64,000 nucleotides of DNA from contig JAZNER010000071.1 in assembly GCA_045588675.1 (NCBI GenBank), forward strand, positions 9,925 through 73,924, given 5' to 3'. The stretch is from SVTX01 sp045588675 (GTDB taxonomy: Bacteria > Bacillota > Clostridia > Oscillospirales > CAG-272). The translations under genes were made by a program, and so were the position numbers. A model generated the notes under the pieces. It saw only the letters and a list, made by a program, of their open reading frames with translations. It was not told the DNA's origin and did not search any database. Of this stretch, positions 27,601 through 35,997 are shown piece after piece. The first letter of the stretch is position 1; each line of letters begins with the position of its first letter.

Positions 27601-28353
27601 ATGAAATATTCAGAAAATTATAATATCAGCTGGCACGATACCGATGCCAACAGAGTGGTTGCTGCAAGCAAAATCGTTACATATTTGCAGGAAACGGCAA
27701 ATCACCAATGCGAAGGCTCAGGCCTTCCGCTTGACCGTTTGCGCGACGAGAGGGGTCTTGGCTTTATCCTCGCTTCTCTTTCTCTCAAAATATTAAAGCC
27801 CTTGCACGCCTATGAAAAAATTGAGGTTTTGACCTGGTGCCAGCCCTCGCGCGGATACACCTTTAACCGCTATTTTGAAATAAAGCGTGACGGTGAGCTT
27901 GTGGCGATGGCGTCAACGGTATGGGTATTGCTTGACATACATCAGAAAACAATGGTTCGCGCGTCAACTATTGCTGAGTTTGACGGTTGCTTTTACTATG
28001 ACGAGCCGATTTCACCTGACGCCGTGCCCCCAAGAGCCAAAATTGCAAAGGATGCCGAGCTTTGCGAGATTGGTCGGCGCAAAATCGTATATTCGGATAT
28101 TGACTACAATCAGCATATGAATAACACCCGTTATCCCGATATGCTTTGCGATTTTCTACCCGAAATGACGAGCATATCCCCTGCATACCGCATCTCGTCG
28201 CTCTCTCTTTCATATATCAAGGAGTCTGCGCTCGGCGACACGCTGACAGTTTACAGAGGAGAGGCGCGCGAGGACGGAGCTATCCCCCTTCAAACAAAAA
28301 ATCAATCGGGTGACATCTGCCTTGAAGCACTTCTCACTCTTGAAGAGGTCTGA
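27601..28353 (+). CDS. Acyl-ACP thioesterase
   Basis: A FatA/FatB-type thioesterase that releases fatty acids from acyl carrier protein. The ATG at 27601 follows AAAAGG. The two hotdog domains are visible: N-terminal NISWHDTDANRVVAASKIVTYLQETA and C-terminal YSDIDYNQHMNNTRYPDM, the latter containing the Asn-His pair typical of the family's catalytic region. Length of 250 residues is normal for bacterial forms. Confidence 0.93.
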   Translation: MKYSENYNISWHDTDANRVVAASKIVTYLQETANHQCEGSGLPLDRLRDERGLGFILASLSLKILKPLHAYEKIEVLTWCQPSRGYTFNRYFEIKRDGELVAMASTVWVLLDIHQKTMVRASTIAEFDGCFYYDEPISPDAVPPRAKIAKDAELCEIGRRKIVYSDIDYNQHMNNTRYPDMLCDFLPEMTSISPAYRISSLSLSYIKESALGDTLTVYRGEAREDGAIPLQTKNQSGDICLEALLTLEEV

Positions 28354-28433
28354 ACATAAAATCGGCTAAATCCTGCGTGACTTACTCTAAATTACAGTCT
28401 TAAAATCAATAGAATATATTACCCGTCAACAGC

Positions 28434-28473
28434 AAAAGGACAGAGAGTGTTTTAGTTCTCTGTCCTCTTTTCT
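28434..28473 (+). terminator. Terminator after the thioesterase gene
   Basis: A 9-bp stem GGACAGAGA/TCTCTGTCC followed by CTCTTTTC. Confidence 0.8.
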
Positions 28474-28563
28474 TGACAATTGCTTACTTATTGTTATCTA
28501 AATTATGAGTTTGTATAATATTTATGTTTTACAAATAATATTTTTTCAAATTCTCAAGCTTTA

Positions 28564-28592
28564 TTGACAAATCGTCAGAAATGTGGTAAAAT
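28564..28592 (+). promoter_or_regulatory. Promoter of the structured RNA
   Basis: TTGACA, 17 bp, TAAAAT. Transcription should start near 28599, the first base before the long hairpin. Confidence 0.8.
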
Positions 28593-28598
28593 ATACTC

Positions 28599-28755
28599 GT
28601 CACACAACTGCATATGCTACAACCAGTGAAGGGAAAATACTTTTGGTAAAAAGTGTTTTCTCCTTTCCTCATACCTTCACTGGTAGAGCATTTGTGTGAC
28701 AACAATTAAGGGAAAGCATTTTTTCGGTGCGTTCCTTTTGGGGCGCACTTTTTTA
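28599..28755 (+). ncRNA. Structured RNA of unknown family with terminator
   Basis: The predicted 5' end begins a long hairpin. Its helices in order are TCACACAA (28600-28607 with 28693-28700), ATGCT/AGCAT, ACCAGTGAAGG (28623-28633 with 28675-28685), and a 12-bp inner stem GAAAATACTTTT with AAAAAGTGTTTTC around a 3-base loop. Two internal bulges lie on opposite sides. A GTGCG/CGCAC hairpin with T6 (28728-28755) follows. It could be a stand-alone sRNA of about 157 bases or an attenuator for the Cys-rich peptide downstream. It does not match T-box, c-di-GMP or ZTP signatures; 6S RNA is possible but there is no obvious central bubble. Confidence 0.6.
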
Positions 28756-28822
28756 TTCAATAATATTTGCGTTGCGGTGATGTCGCAGAACAAATATTGT
28801 TATATGCTGATAGGGGGAACAT

Positions 28823-28993
28823 ATGAGAAATGATATTACAAAAAAGGCAATAGACATTACCGGCGTAGAGCTTACACCCGGAGAACCTGCCGTTTGTCTT
28901 GGCAACGGAGAGCGGGGCTTTGAGTGTTGTTGCGACGAGTGCGACTACTATTTGCTTTGTTTCCCCGAATTTGACCCAAAAAGCAAAGAATAA
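28823..28993 (+). CDS. Cys-rich 56-residue peptide, unknown
   Basis: The frame begins with ATG five bases after AGGGGG. It encodes MRNDITKKAIDITGV, then a Pro/Gly-rich middle, then a cluster FECCCDECDYYLLCFPEFD. Six cysteines are present, five within 13 residues, plus acidic and aromatic residues. This suggests metal binding, a disulfide-rich fold, or a modified peptide. No maturase gene is adjacent. It lies downstream of the structured RNA and before a strong terminator. Family not recognised. Confidence 0.65.
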   Translation: MRNDITKKAIDITGVELTPGEPAVCLGNGERGFECCCDECDYYLLCFPEFDPKSKE

Positions 28994-29050
28994 GACAAAT
29001 CATTGCTTTTGTCGATTTCTTAAGGCTTTTTAGTATATCCCGACAGATAT

Positions 29051-29090
29051 AAAAAACACTTATGGAAATTTCTTGCCATAAGTGTTTTTT
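29051..29090. terminator. Bidirectional terminator
   Basis: A 15-bp perfect stem AAAAAACACTTATGG with its complement and a 10-base loop, between the Cys-rich peptide gene and the convergent gene at 29162. Confidence 0.9.
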
Positions 29091-29161
29091 GCATTGCTTT
29101 GTCGTTTGGGTTGATGTCCTTAAGGGTACAAAGCATATGATTTAGCCGATTTTTTGTTTAA

Positions 29162-30049
29162 TTATTCAAATTGAAGCGTATAGAAATTACCTTGGTTGCC
29201 CGAATAGTACATCCTGCCCTCATAAACATCTAAGAGCTCGGGCTCGGCGAAAAGACCGCAATCCTTAAGCTCAAAGTAGAATATCTGTTCCTCTTTTTCA
29301 AGGTCATATATACGGAATTTTGGCGGGAACACAGAGCCAGGTGTCACATAAGTTCCGCCCTCGACCGAATAAAGAAGTCCGTCATAGCAAACCGCTCCTT
29401 GAATAAAGTCGCAATAATCCACATCAAAATATGAAATAATATCCTCTACGCTCAGCACAAGCTCGCGAGCTCCCCATTCTGCATTTAATTCTCCCGAAGT
29501 AAAGCCTGGCATCTTGAATTTGAAGATGCGCATCTTCCTTTCCTGGTCACGAAGAACATATACACAAAGCGTATTTGACTTCTTGTCAAGCACGAAATTT
29601 CCGTATGGGCGAATATCCCGTCTATCCTCTGAGTACCAGTATTCACTTCCCTTTGCAAAGCCAACTCTTATTACCTGAACAAGCTCTGACGAAAAAACAA
29701 GGCCATCTCTTGTAATTCTGTAAACACAGCAAATCCCCTCTTTTTTGTCCTCTGCCTTATCATAGGTGTTATATATGTTTGTGTAGAAAAGTGGGAATTC
29801 ATCGCCCTCTTCATAGTATTCGGTGCCAAAGAATACGGCGTTGCTGTGAGGCTTCAATAAATCGACCTTGTCCAGCGTAAGCCTTGAAACCTTTTTGTAA
29901 TCACTCATTCTGTAAATGACACAGCTTCCGGATGGACCGAAGCGAAACAAAAATCCGCCCCAAATCGCTCCGTCCTGACCGCCTGGGTCGATATCTGAAA
30001 GCTTTGTCGGCTTAATTGTTTTAGCATTTTCAAAATAAAAGCTGCTCAT
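29162..30049 (-). CDS. Uncharacterised beta-rich protein
   Basis: A 295-residue protein without signal peptide or TM segment. It has repeated short beta-strand-like units (GGFLFRFG, CVIYRMSDYKKVSRLTL, LCVYVLRDQERKMRIFKF, FRIYDLEKEEQIFYFEL, RMYYSGNQGNFYTLQF) suggesting a cytoplasmic beta-propeller of six or so blades. No enzyme motif was found and no family was recognised. It ends the unit downstream of mgsA, 20 bases apart, so the two are probably co-transcribed. Confidence 0.75.
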   Translation of the reverse strand: MSSFYFENAKTIKPTKLSDIDPGGQDGAIWGGFLFRFGPSGSCVIYRMSDYKKVSRLTLDKVDLLKPHSNAVFFGTEYYEEGDEFPLFYTNIYNTYDKAEDKKEGICCVYRITRDGLVFSSELVQVIRVGFAKGSEYWYSEDRRDIRPYGNFVLDKKSNTLCVYVLRDQERKMRIFKFKMPGFTSGELNAEWGARELVLSVEDIISYFDVDYCDFIQGAVCYDGLLYSVEGGTYVTPGSVFPPKFRIYDLEKEEQIFYFELKDCGLFAEPELLDVYEGRMYYSGNQGNFYTLQFE

Positions 30050-30069
30050 TTTCCTATCTCCAATCTGTG

Positions 30070-30450
30070 TCAGTTAAAATATATTTTGCTTTTCATAGCT
30101 TCAAGCATAATAGTTGCACTGCTTGCATTGGTTGCAAGAGGTATGCGCTGAACATCTCCCAGTCGCAAAAGCGCAGAAACATCGGGCTCGTGAGGCTGAG
30201 CTGTCAGCGGGTCGCGCAAGAAAATAATCAGGTCAAGGTCGCCGTTTGCAAGCATTGCACCGATTTGCTGGTCGCCGCCGAGAGGTCCGCTCTTCATTCT
30301 GTGAATGGCAAGTCCTGTTTCTCCCATTATAAGCGTACCCGTCGTTCCCGTAGCGTAAAGCTCGTGGAGTGCCAGAACATCCTTGTATTTTTTCGCAAGC
30401 TCAATAATCTCGTCCTTCTTCTTATCGTGTGCTATAAGCGCAATCTTCAT
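30070..30450 (-). CDS. mgsA: Methylglyoxal synthase
   Basis: MgsA converts dihydroxyacetone phosphate to methylglyoxal, a phosphate-releasing bypass of glycolysis. The 126-residue sequence shows the conserved ALIAHDKKK start, TGTTG, KSGPLGGDQQIG with catalytic Asp, and RDPLTAQPHEPDV with the conserved His. Length is typical. Confidence 0.96.
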   Translation of the reverse strand: MKIALIAHDKKKDEIIELAKKYKDVLALHELYATGTTGTLIMGETGLAIHRMKSGPLGGDQQIGAMLANGDLDLIIFLRDPLTAQPHEPDVSALLRLGDVQRIPLATNASSATIMLEAMKSKIYFN

Positions 30451-30504
30451 AGTAATATCCTACCTTGTTTTTGTTTTGTCAGCATTTAGTCTTTGACAAG
30501 TATA

Positions 30505-30533
30505 ATTTTATCATATTTTTAAACAAAATTCAA
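30505..30533 (-). promoter_or_regulatory. Promoter of mgsA
   Basis: TTGAAT, 17 bp, TAAAAT on the minus strand, about 55 bp before the mgsA ATG. Confidence 0.6.
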
Positions 30534-30604
30534 TAGATAATGATAATATTTCCAAAATGTTTTTTCGCTTGACAGCAGGCATATGTAAATTTTTTGTTCT
30601 ATTA

Positions 30605-30633
30605 TTGTAAAAGCCGAAAAACTATGTTATAAT
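30605..30633 (+). promoter_or_regulatory. Promoter of the DUF1538-PII unit
   Basis: TTGTAA, 17 bp, TATAAT, about 28 bp before the DUF1538 start codon, implying a very short leader. Confidence 0.7.
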
Positions 30634-30660
30634 AATTGTATATATATTTTTGAGGTGCAT

Positions 30661-32280
30661 ATGAGTACAAAATTTCTGCAAACAATGAAGGAAACCTTCT
30701 ATTCATCGCTGCCTCTTGCTGTGATTATTATTCTCTGCCTGTGCGTGTCGCCGCTTGACAGCGCAGAAGCATATCTGAGAATAATTGTCGGCTACATATC
30801 GGTCGTTATCGGTCAAGCGCTCTTTCTTATAGGCCTTGAAACGAGTATCCTGCCGATCGGGCGTATGGTGGGAGGTTCTTTTTCAAAATATAATAATCTG
30901 TTTTTCATTCTGACCTTTGGCTTTGTTTTCGGCCTGCTCGCAACTGTTGCCGAGCCTGCGCTTGCAGTGCTTGCGCGTCAAATCGGCGGGATTATGCCTA
31001 TTGTAAACAGTACCCTGTTTATCTGGATCACAGGCACGGGTATTGGTATCGGCGTGGCGATAGCCCTTATCAGAATTGCAAAAAACATCAATATAAAAAT
31101 AGTTTTTGCCGCTTTATACATAATTATATTTATCCTTGTTATCTTCTCTCCCGAGGAGTTTATCGCGCTCGCCTTTGACGGTAGCGGCGCAACGACGGGA
31201 GATGTTTCAGTTCCCTTTATTCTGGCTCTTGGAATTGGTATCTCGACCACCTTTTCAAAGAGCAAAACAAACGACGACTCGCTTGGAATTATCGGCATTT
31301 CGTCGGCAGGGCCAATCGTTGCCGTATTGCTTTACGGCATCATTTTGAAAGCACGAAGCGGCGGTGTACTGCCGGATGAAAACGAATATCTTATGTCATC
31401 GGGAAGTGAGCTTGGTGATATTTTGCTTGGAAACATTACAGATGTTGCTCTCGCGGTTCTCCCAATCGTCATAATCTCTATTCCCTTCTTGCTGTTTCTC
31501 ATAAAAATCCCACGCCGTGAGTTTACAAAGCTGCTGCTTGGAGTGCTCCCCGTATATATCGGCTTGCTGATTTTCCTGTCGGGAATTGATTACGGATTTG
31601 CTTTCGTGGGACAGTATATCGGCAAAATCTTTTTCGAAGATTCACGCCCCGAATACTTCCGCTGGCTTTTGCTTGCGGTAGGCTTTATTCTCGGAGCGGC
31701 AATTACGGTTTCAGAGCCTGCCGTTACCGTTCTTGGCTCGCAAATCGAGGAGCTGACCAACGGTCACATTCGCAAGATGACGATTCGTGTCACTCTGGCA
31801 CTCGGCATTGGAATTGCCTCTCTGCTTTCGATTTTGAAGATATTGACAGAAATCAACATACTTTATTTTTTAGTTCCCCTGTACTTAATTTCACTTATTA
31901 TGATGAAATTTACCCCGAAGCTCTTTGTCGCTCTTGCCTTTGATTCGGGCGGAGTTACGGGAGGAGCCTTGACCTCAGCATTTCTTACTCCTCTGACTCT
32001 CAGTATTGCCAGCGCGGTGGCTGAAGCGGGCGGTGGGAAAATGTCGATACTTACAAATGGCTTTGGAATTATATCCTTTATATCGGTAACACCCTTGATT
32101 GCCATTCAGGCACTTGGAATTATTTACAATATCAACATCAGTCGCGCTAAGGAAGAGGCTCTTGAAGAATCCTTTGACGATTTGGAATGTTATATTGTTG
32201 AATCAGGCGAGGGCGTAAAAACTGAGGCTCTCGAAGATGCGAAGACCTTGACAGAAAGCGAGGACATAAAAAATGGATGA
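30661..32280 (+). CDS. DUF1538 membrane protein, tandem repeats
   Basis: A 539-residue polytopic membrane protein of the DUF1538 family. Two homologous halves are visible by the repeated VAEPAL/VSEPAV motif (TVAEPALAVLARQI and TVSEPAVTVLGSQIEEL) and the repeated ALAFDGSGATTGDVS / ALAFDSGGVTGGALT motif. The duplicated architecture suggests an inverted- or tandem-repeat transporter. The start is the ATG after TGAGGTGC. Its stop overlaps the next PII-like gene by 8 bases, implying coupled synthesis. Transport function is inferred; substrate unknown. Confidence 0.88.
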   Translation: MSTKFLQTMKETFYSSLPLAVIIILCLCVSPLDSAEAYLRIIVGYISVVIGQALFLIGLETSILPIGRMVGGSFSKYNNLFFILTFGFVFGLLATVAEPALAVLARQIGGIMPIVNSTLFIWITGTGIGIGVAIALIRIAKNINIKIVFAALYIIIFILVIFSPEEFIALAFDGSGATTGDVSVPFILALGIGISTTFSKSKTNDDSLGIIGISSAGPIVAVLLYGIILKARSGGVLPDENEYLMSSGSELGDILLGNITDVALAVLPIVIISIPFLLFLIKIPRREFTKLLLGVLPVYIGLLIFLSGIDYGFAFVGQYIGKIFFEDSRPEYFRWLLLAVGFILGAAITVSEPAVTVLGSQIEELTNGHIRKMTIRVTLALGIGIASLLSILKILTEINILYFLVPLYLISLIMMKFTPKLFVALAFDSGGVTGGALTSAFLTPLTLSIASAVAEAGGGKMSILTNGFGIISFISVTPLIAIQALGIIYNINISRAKEEALEESFDDLECYIVESGEGVKTEALEDAKTLTESEDIKNG

Positions 32281-32590
32281 CGGCGCAAAGAAAAAATTAC
32301 AATATTTCGTTCTTATATGCAACCCCAAAAAGCAGGACACATATACCGCGCTCCTCAAGGAGCACGGAGCACGCGGCGTAAGTGCGGTTTACGGTCACGG
32401 CTCGGCGGCGGTCGGAACTCTGGCTCGCGCCTTTGGCTTTGAGGGCGTGCAGGGAAAAATACTTATTACCTGCCTTCTCCCAAATGAAAACGCGGCGGAA
32501 ATGATTGAAATTTTATACCGCGAATACAATTTTGACAAACCGAATACGGGTATTGCCTACTGCGTATCCGTTGAAGGCTTGATGTTTTAA
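32273..32590 (+). CDS. PII-like regulatory protein 1
   Basis: A 105-residue protein with a ferredoxin-like PII fold pattern (YFVLICNPKKQDTYTALLKEHGARGVSAVYGHGS). The canonical GlnB T-loop tyrosine and YKG motifs are not seen. It overlaps DUF1538 and is followed by a second PII-like gene, so it probably gates the membrane protein in the way GlnK gates AmtB (inference). Confidence 0.8.
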   Translation: MDDGAKKKLQYFVLICNPKKQDTYTALLKEHGARGVSAVYGHGSAAVGTLARAFGFEGVQGKILITCLLPNENAAEMIEILYREYNFDKPNTGIAYCVSVEGLMF

Positions 32591-32684
32591 ATCTGTCGGC
32601 AGCTTATTAAATTTGCCGCCAATAAGCTTTTTAAGCTCAATATTGAATTTTTTGTACCGCGTACGCGGTTGAAAGGAATTGACT

Positions 32685-33008
32685 ATGAAAGAATTAAAGG
32701 CTCTTTATATTATCGTAAACGCGGGATTTGCATCAGAGGTAGTTGATATTGCACGCGCGGCAGGAGCTACAGGCGCAACGATTATCAATGCGCGCGGCTC
32801 GGTCGCCAAGCCACAGACGATTCTCGGCATTACGATCGACACCGAGAAGGAAATCGTGCTTAGCGTTGTTGAAAAAGAGGTTGGTATTAAAATTATGGAG
32901 AATGTCAAGGCAAAGGCAGGCGTTGGAACTGCCGCTCACGGGCTTTGCTTCTTCGTTCCCGTTGAAATGACAACTCTCAATTTCGACGGCAATCAAGCAG
33001 AGCAATAA
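32685..33008 (+). CDS. PII-like regulatory protein 2
   Basis: A 107-residue PII-superfamily protein starting MKELKALYIIVNAGFASEVVDIARAAGATGATIINARGS. It has the PII-like nucleotide-binding GATGATIINARG segment and VKAKAGVGTAAHGLCFFVPV. ATG chosen over a TTG two codons upstream because AAAGGA lies 9 bases away. It is distinct in sequence from the first PII-like protein, so the pair could form heterotrimers or sense different ligands (inference). Confidence 0.82.
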   Translation: MKELKALYIIVNAGFASEVVDIARAAGATGATIINARGSVAKPQTILGITIDTEKEIVLSVVEKEVGIKIMENVKAKAGVGTAAHGLCFFVPVEMTTLNFDGNQAEQ

Positions 33009-33030
33009 TTATTAATATTCAAATAAAAAT

Positions 33031-33073
33031 GGGCTGTATCGGGCAAATTTGGCTTGATACTGCCCGTTTTTTT
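33031..33073 (+). terminator. Terminator after the PII genes
   Basis: Stem GGGCTGTATC/GATACTGCCC with one mismatch, followed by GTTTTTTT. Confidence 0.85.
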
Positions 33074-33244
33074 GTCTTGTTTTTTTCTTTTTTCGCCGCC
33101 CGAAAGCTTCAAAGTGCCCTGCTCTTTTAATTTAACATATCCCGATTGAATAAAAAATCATTACGCTGTAAAAAATAACTGCAAGTTATAAGCAAAATCA
33201 AAATAACTACGCCGTGTTATACTCAATTGCAGAAGGGATTAATT

Positions 33245-33283
33245 ATGAAAAAAATATATGAAACAATTGAACAAGCCGACTAA
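33245..33283 (+). other. Possible 12-codon upstream ORF overlapping the MFS start
   Basis: The best-placed SD (AGAAGGG) precedes an ATG at 33245 that opens a 12-codon frame ending at TAA 33281-33283. The MFS frame starts at an ATG inside it, in the +1 frame, with no good SD of its own. A run of seven A (33248-33254) lies between. It may be a coupling leader or a slippage site. Confidence 0.4.
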
Positions 33284-34541
33284 ATTTCTAAAAAGCTCGA
33301 TTTTGGTATTGATAGGCACGATACTGATAAAGGGCTTCGCGGGAAGCGGAATAAATATGACCGCAAGCCTATTTCTATCCCCCGTTGCCGAGGATATCGG
33401 CGTGGGTATCGGCACTCTGTCACTATATTTCAGTATAGCTTCTATCGTTATGATTTTTTGGCTTCCTCTCGCGGGGCGCTTAATGGGCAAATACAATGTA
33501 AAGGCTCTCGTTATAATCTCGGCGTTTTTGCAGGCGCTTTCCTTCGCTTCCCTAGGTCTTTTCAACAGCATCTGGGGCTGGTATGTTATGGCTATTCCCC
33601 AAACGATAGGCGCGGCAATTCTTGTAAATCTTCTCAGTCCTATTATGGTCAACCGATGGTTTCCGAGCAAAACAGGGCTTATTCTCGGTATTCAAGCGGC
33701 ATTTGTCTGGCTGTTCGCGGCGGCTCTTCAGCCAATCACCTCGTCTATTATTGAAAATCAAGGCTGGAGATATGGCTATATCGTTTTAGGTCTTGCAACC
33801 TTCACTGTTGTAATCATTTCCGCTCTGTCACTGCTGAGGAACAAGCCAAACGATGAGGAGCGAGCACTTCTTGATAAGCAAATTGGTGGCGGTGAGCAAA
33901 AAAAATCAAATCACATTGACATTGATGAAAAGGAAGCTGTTCACTCGCGTTCATTTATAATGCTTTTGATTTTTATGGTAGCATTGACGGGTGCGGCGGT
34001 TTTTACTCAGCACATTCCCACCTACGCCACTCTTATAAATTACCAGCTTTCGCAAATCGGTATGGCGATGGCTCTGTCGTCAATCGGCGGAGCTGTCGGG
34101 GCAATTACGATAGGGATAGCTTCCGACAAAATCGGCGGTCTTAAAACCTGCTTTGGAATAATCATTCTCTGGATTTTGGCGGTGATTGGCTTTATTTTCG
34201 GAAAATCGAGCTTCCCGATTTTTGCTCTTTCCTGCTTTTTGCACGGAGTAGCAAGCTCAAGCATTGCAATCATTTCTCCAATTCTCACGCTTCTCTTTTT
34301 CGGCAAGCAGGATTACGAAAAAATATACGCAAAGGTAGCGATGGGCGCGCCGATTGCGTCAATTCTGCTCGTTCCCGCCTACGGCTTTGTTTACGACGCC
34401 ACAGGAAGCTATCTTCCTATTCTGATTTTGTTGTTCGGGCTGTTAATCTTAGCGGCTATAAGTATAATATACGGCTGGAAAATCCGTTGCGACCAAAACG
34501 GCTGTCCCGTGAGGCAAAAACCGCATCGAGCTTCAAAATAA
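33258..34541 (+). CDS. MFS transporter
   Basis: A 427-residue major facilitator with 12 predicted TM helices in two six-helix halves separated by a hydrophilic loop (NKPNDEERALLDKQIGGGEQ). The loop-2/3 motif AGRLMGKYN and the loop-8/9 motif ASDKIGGLKT are present. Substrate is not predictable. The start lies within an overlapping short upstream ORF. It is a monocistronic unit ending in a clear terminator. Confidence 0.85.
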   Translation: MKQLNKPTKFLKSSILVLIGTILIKGFAGSGINMTASLFLSPVAEDIGVGIGTLSLYFSIASIVMIFWLPLAGRLMGKYNVKALVIISAFLQALSFASLGLFNSIWGWYVMAIPQTIGAAILVNLLSPIMVNRWFPSKTGLILGIQAAFVWLFAAALQPITSSIIENQGWRYGYIVLGLATFTVVIISALSLLRNKPNDEERALLDKQIGGGEQKKSNHIDIDEKEAVHSRSFIMLLIFMVALTGAAVFTQHIPTYATLINYQLSQIGMAMALSSIGGAVGAITIGIASDKIGGLKTCFGIIILWILAVIGFIFGKSSFPIFALSCFLHGVASSSIAIISPILTLLFFGKQDYEKIYAKVAMGAPIASILLVPAYGFVYDATGSYLPILILLFGLLILAAISIIYGWKIRCDQNGCPVRQKPHRASK

Positions 34542-34552
34542 ACAAAATCCTT

Positions 34553-34592
34553 AAGCAAGAGCATATCCTTTTATGCTCTTGCTTTCTTTTTT
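34553..34592 (+). terminator. Terminator after the MFS gene
   Basis: Stem AAGCAAGAGCAT/ATGCTCTTGCTT followed by TCTTTTTT. Confidence 0.9.
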
Positions 34593-34658
34593 AGACTTTG
34601 CATATTAATTGTGTCAAATATTATGAAATTGTTGACAAGGAGCGACAGGTGAGAATTA

Positions 34659-34687
34659 TTGACAAGCGGGCGGCAGTATGTTAAAAT
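34659..34687 (+). promoter_or_regulatory. Promoter of fucU
   Basis: TTGACA, 17 bp, TAAAAT, about 33 bp before the ATG. Confidence 0.75.
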
Positions 34688-34720
34688 AAAATTACAAATA
34701 AATTTTTGCGAGGTTTTAAT

Positions 34721-35164
34721 ATGCTTAAAGGTATCCCGAAAATTCTATCCCCCGAATTATTAAAGGTTTTGTGTGAAATGGGACACAGCGACAGAATTTG
34801 CATCTCCGACGGAAACTTCCCTGCCGAGAGTATGGGCAAGGATTGCAAGGTCATTCGTATGGACGGACACGGCGTTCCCGAAATTCTTGACTCAATCCTC
34901 ACAGTCTTCCCTCTTGACACCTATGTTGAAAAGCCCGCAACGCTTATGCAGCTTATGGATTGCGACAAGGGCAGGATTGCTACTCCAATCTGGGACGAAT
35001 ATCGCTCAATAATCGCAAAGCACGACGAGAGAGGCGCTGACGCCGTTGGAAACATTGACCGCTTTGATTTCTACGACGAGGCTAAACGGTGCTATTGCAT
35101 AGTTGCAACAGGAGAGAGTGCGGTTTATGCTAACATTATGCTCCAAAAGGGCGTAGTTATCTGA
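34721..35164 (+). CDS. fucU: RbsD/FucU family sugar mutarotase
   Basis: A 147-residue RbsD/FucU protein (MLKGIPKILSPELLKVLCEMGHSD). Members interconvert sugar anomers; the GHSDRICISDGNFP motif contains the catalytic His and the C-terminal RCYCIVATGE segment is typical of FucU. With fucI and a sugar ABC transporter in the same window, an L-fucose mutarotase role is likely, though ribose or other sugars are not excluded. SD GAGG 7 bases before ATG. Confidence 0.85.
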   Translation: MLKGIPKILSPELLKVLCEMGHSDRICISDGNFPAESMGKDCKVIRMDGHGVPEILDSILTVFPLDTYVEKPATLMQLMDCDKGRIATPIWDEYRSIIAKHDERGADAVGNIDRFDFYDEAKRCYCIVATGESAVYANIMLQKGVVI

Positions 35165-35184
35165 TATTTGCTTTTATTTGCTAC

Positions 35185-35215
35185 AAAAGGCTGTATTTGT
35201 TAATATACAGCCTTT
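35185..35215 (+). terminator. Hairpin after fucU
   Basis: Stem AAAGGCTGTAT/ATACAGCCTTT with a short T-containing tail; may be a partial terminator allowing readthrough into the YgjV-like gene. Confidence 0.6.
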
Positions 35216-35243
35216 CTATAAATTAAAAAAAGGAATTGATATT

Positions 35244-35861
35244 ATGTCTAATCTTGTAAATGTTTTTCGGGTTTTGGGTATGGATGCGAATAACCCTAAC
35301 CAAACCGTACAGCTTTTCTCAAGCCTTTTTGGCATATCGCCATTAACGATCTTTATCGTCGCTCAAGCGCTTGGAATTGTCGGACTTGTAATTATCGTTT
35401 CGTCGTTTCAATGCAAGAGCAACAAAAGCTTTTTCTTGATGCAGGGATTTGGAAGTATGTTCTTTTTCCTGAACTTCCTTCTGATAGGAGCATTTGGCGG
35501 AGCTTTCTTCAATCTTGTAAACCTTTTGCGCGGATTGCTTTTTGCAAAGAACCGCGAAAAATTGTGGAAGCTTATCACCGTAAATGTTGCATACACTCTT
35601 TGCTTCGTCTTCTCGATATGCCTGAACCCTGCTCCCTGGCAAATCTTCTTGGTGGCAGTTCCCTTTGCCGCGCTCTTCTATATGAGCATATTGATGTACC
35701 GCGGCAACGACAAGCATATCCGCGCTTTCCAGATTGCACTTATGTCGCCCGCGTGGATATTCCATAACATTTTCAATCTTTCAATTGGCGGAATTGTCTG
35801 TGAAGCCTTCAATATGATTTCCTCTGCTATCTACTTATTAAGAAACAGAAAAACAAAATAA
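35244..35861 (+). CDS. YgjV-like membrane protein
   Basis: A 205-residue membrane protein of the YgjV (Imp-YgjV) type with five to six TM helices. Typical stretches are AQALGIVGLVIIVSSFQCKSNKSFFLMQG and NLVNLLRGLLFAKNR. The ATG at 35244 follows AAAAAAGGA. Members are sometimes near carbohydrate genes; function is unknown. Confidence 0.75.
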   Translation: MSNLVNVFRVLGMDANNPNQTVQLFSSLFGISPLTIFIVAQALGIVGLVIIVSSFQCKSNKSFFLMQGFGSMFFFLNFLLIGAFGGAFFNLVNLLRGLLFAKNREKLWKLITVNVAYTLCFVFSICLNPAPWQIFLVAVPFAALFYMSILMYRGNDKHIRAFQIALMSPAWIFHNIFNLSIGGIVCEAFNMISSAIYLLRNRKTK

Positions 35862-35876
35862 TCTTTATCATATCGC

Positions 35877-35925
35877 AAAAGAAACCGAGATAAGCCTTAG
35901 CTTATCTCGGTTTCTTTTATTTTTT
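35877..35925. terminator. Bidirectional terminator between YgjV-like gene and araC
   Basis: A perfect 18-bp stem AAAAGAAACCGAGATAAG with its complement, then ATTTTTT. Confidence 0.9.
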
Positions 35926-35931
35926 GACAAC

Positions 35932-35997
35932 TCGGTAACGCCCGAACTGCTTGTTTTATTGTTTGGAAAAATCGGTAACGCCCGAGCTGCTTGTTTT
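35932..35997. repeat. 26-bp direct repeat at the 3' end of the AraC gene
   Basis: TCGGTAACGCCCGAACTGC... occurs at 35932-35957 and, with one mismatch, at 35972-35997. The second copy encodes part of the C-terminus and the first lies mostly past the stop codon, so a short duplication probably extended or trimmed the gene end. Confidence 0.8.

Noticed and set aside
28599..28755. T-box, c-di-GMP riboswitch or definite 6S RNA
   Set aside because: The conserved T-box and riboswitch cores are missing, and the hairpin lacks the large central bubble expected for 6S RNA.
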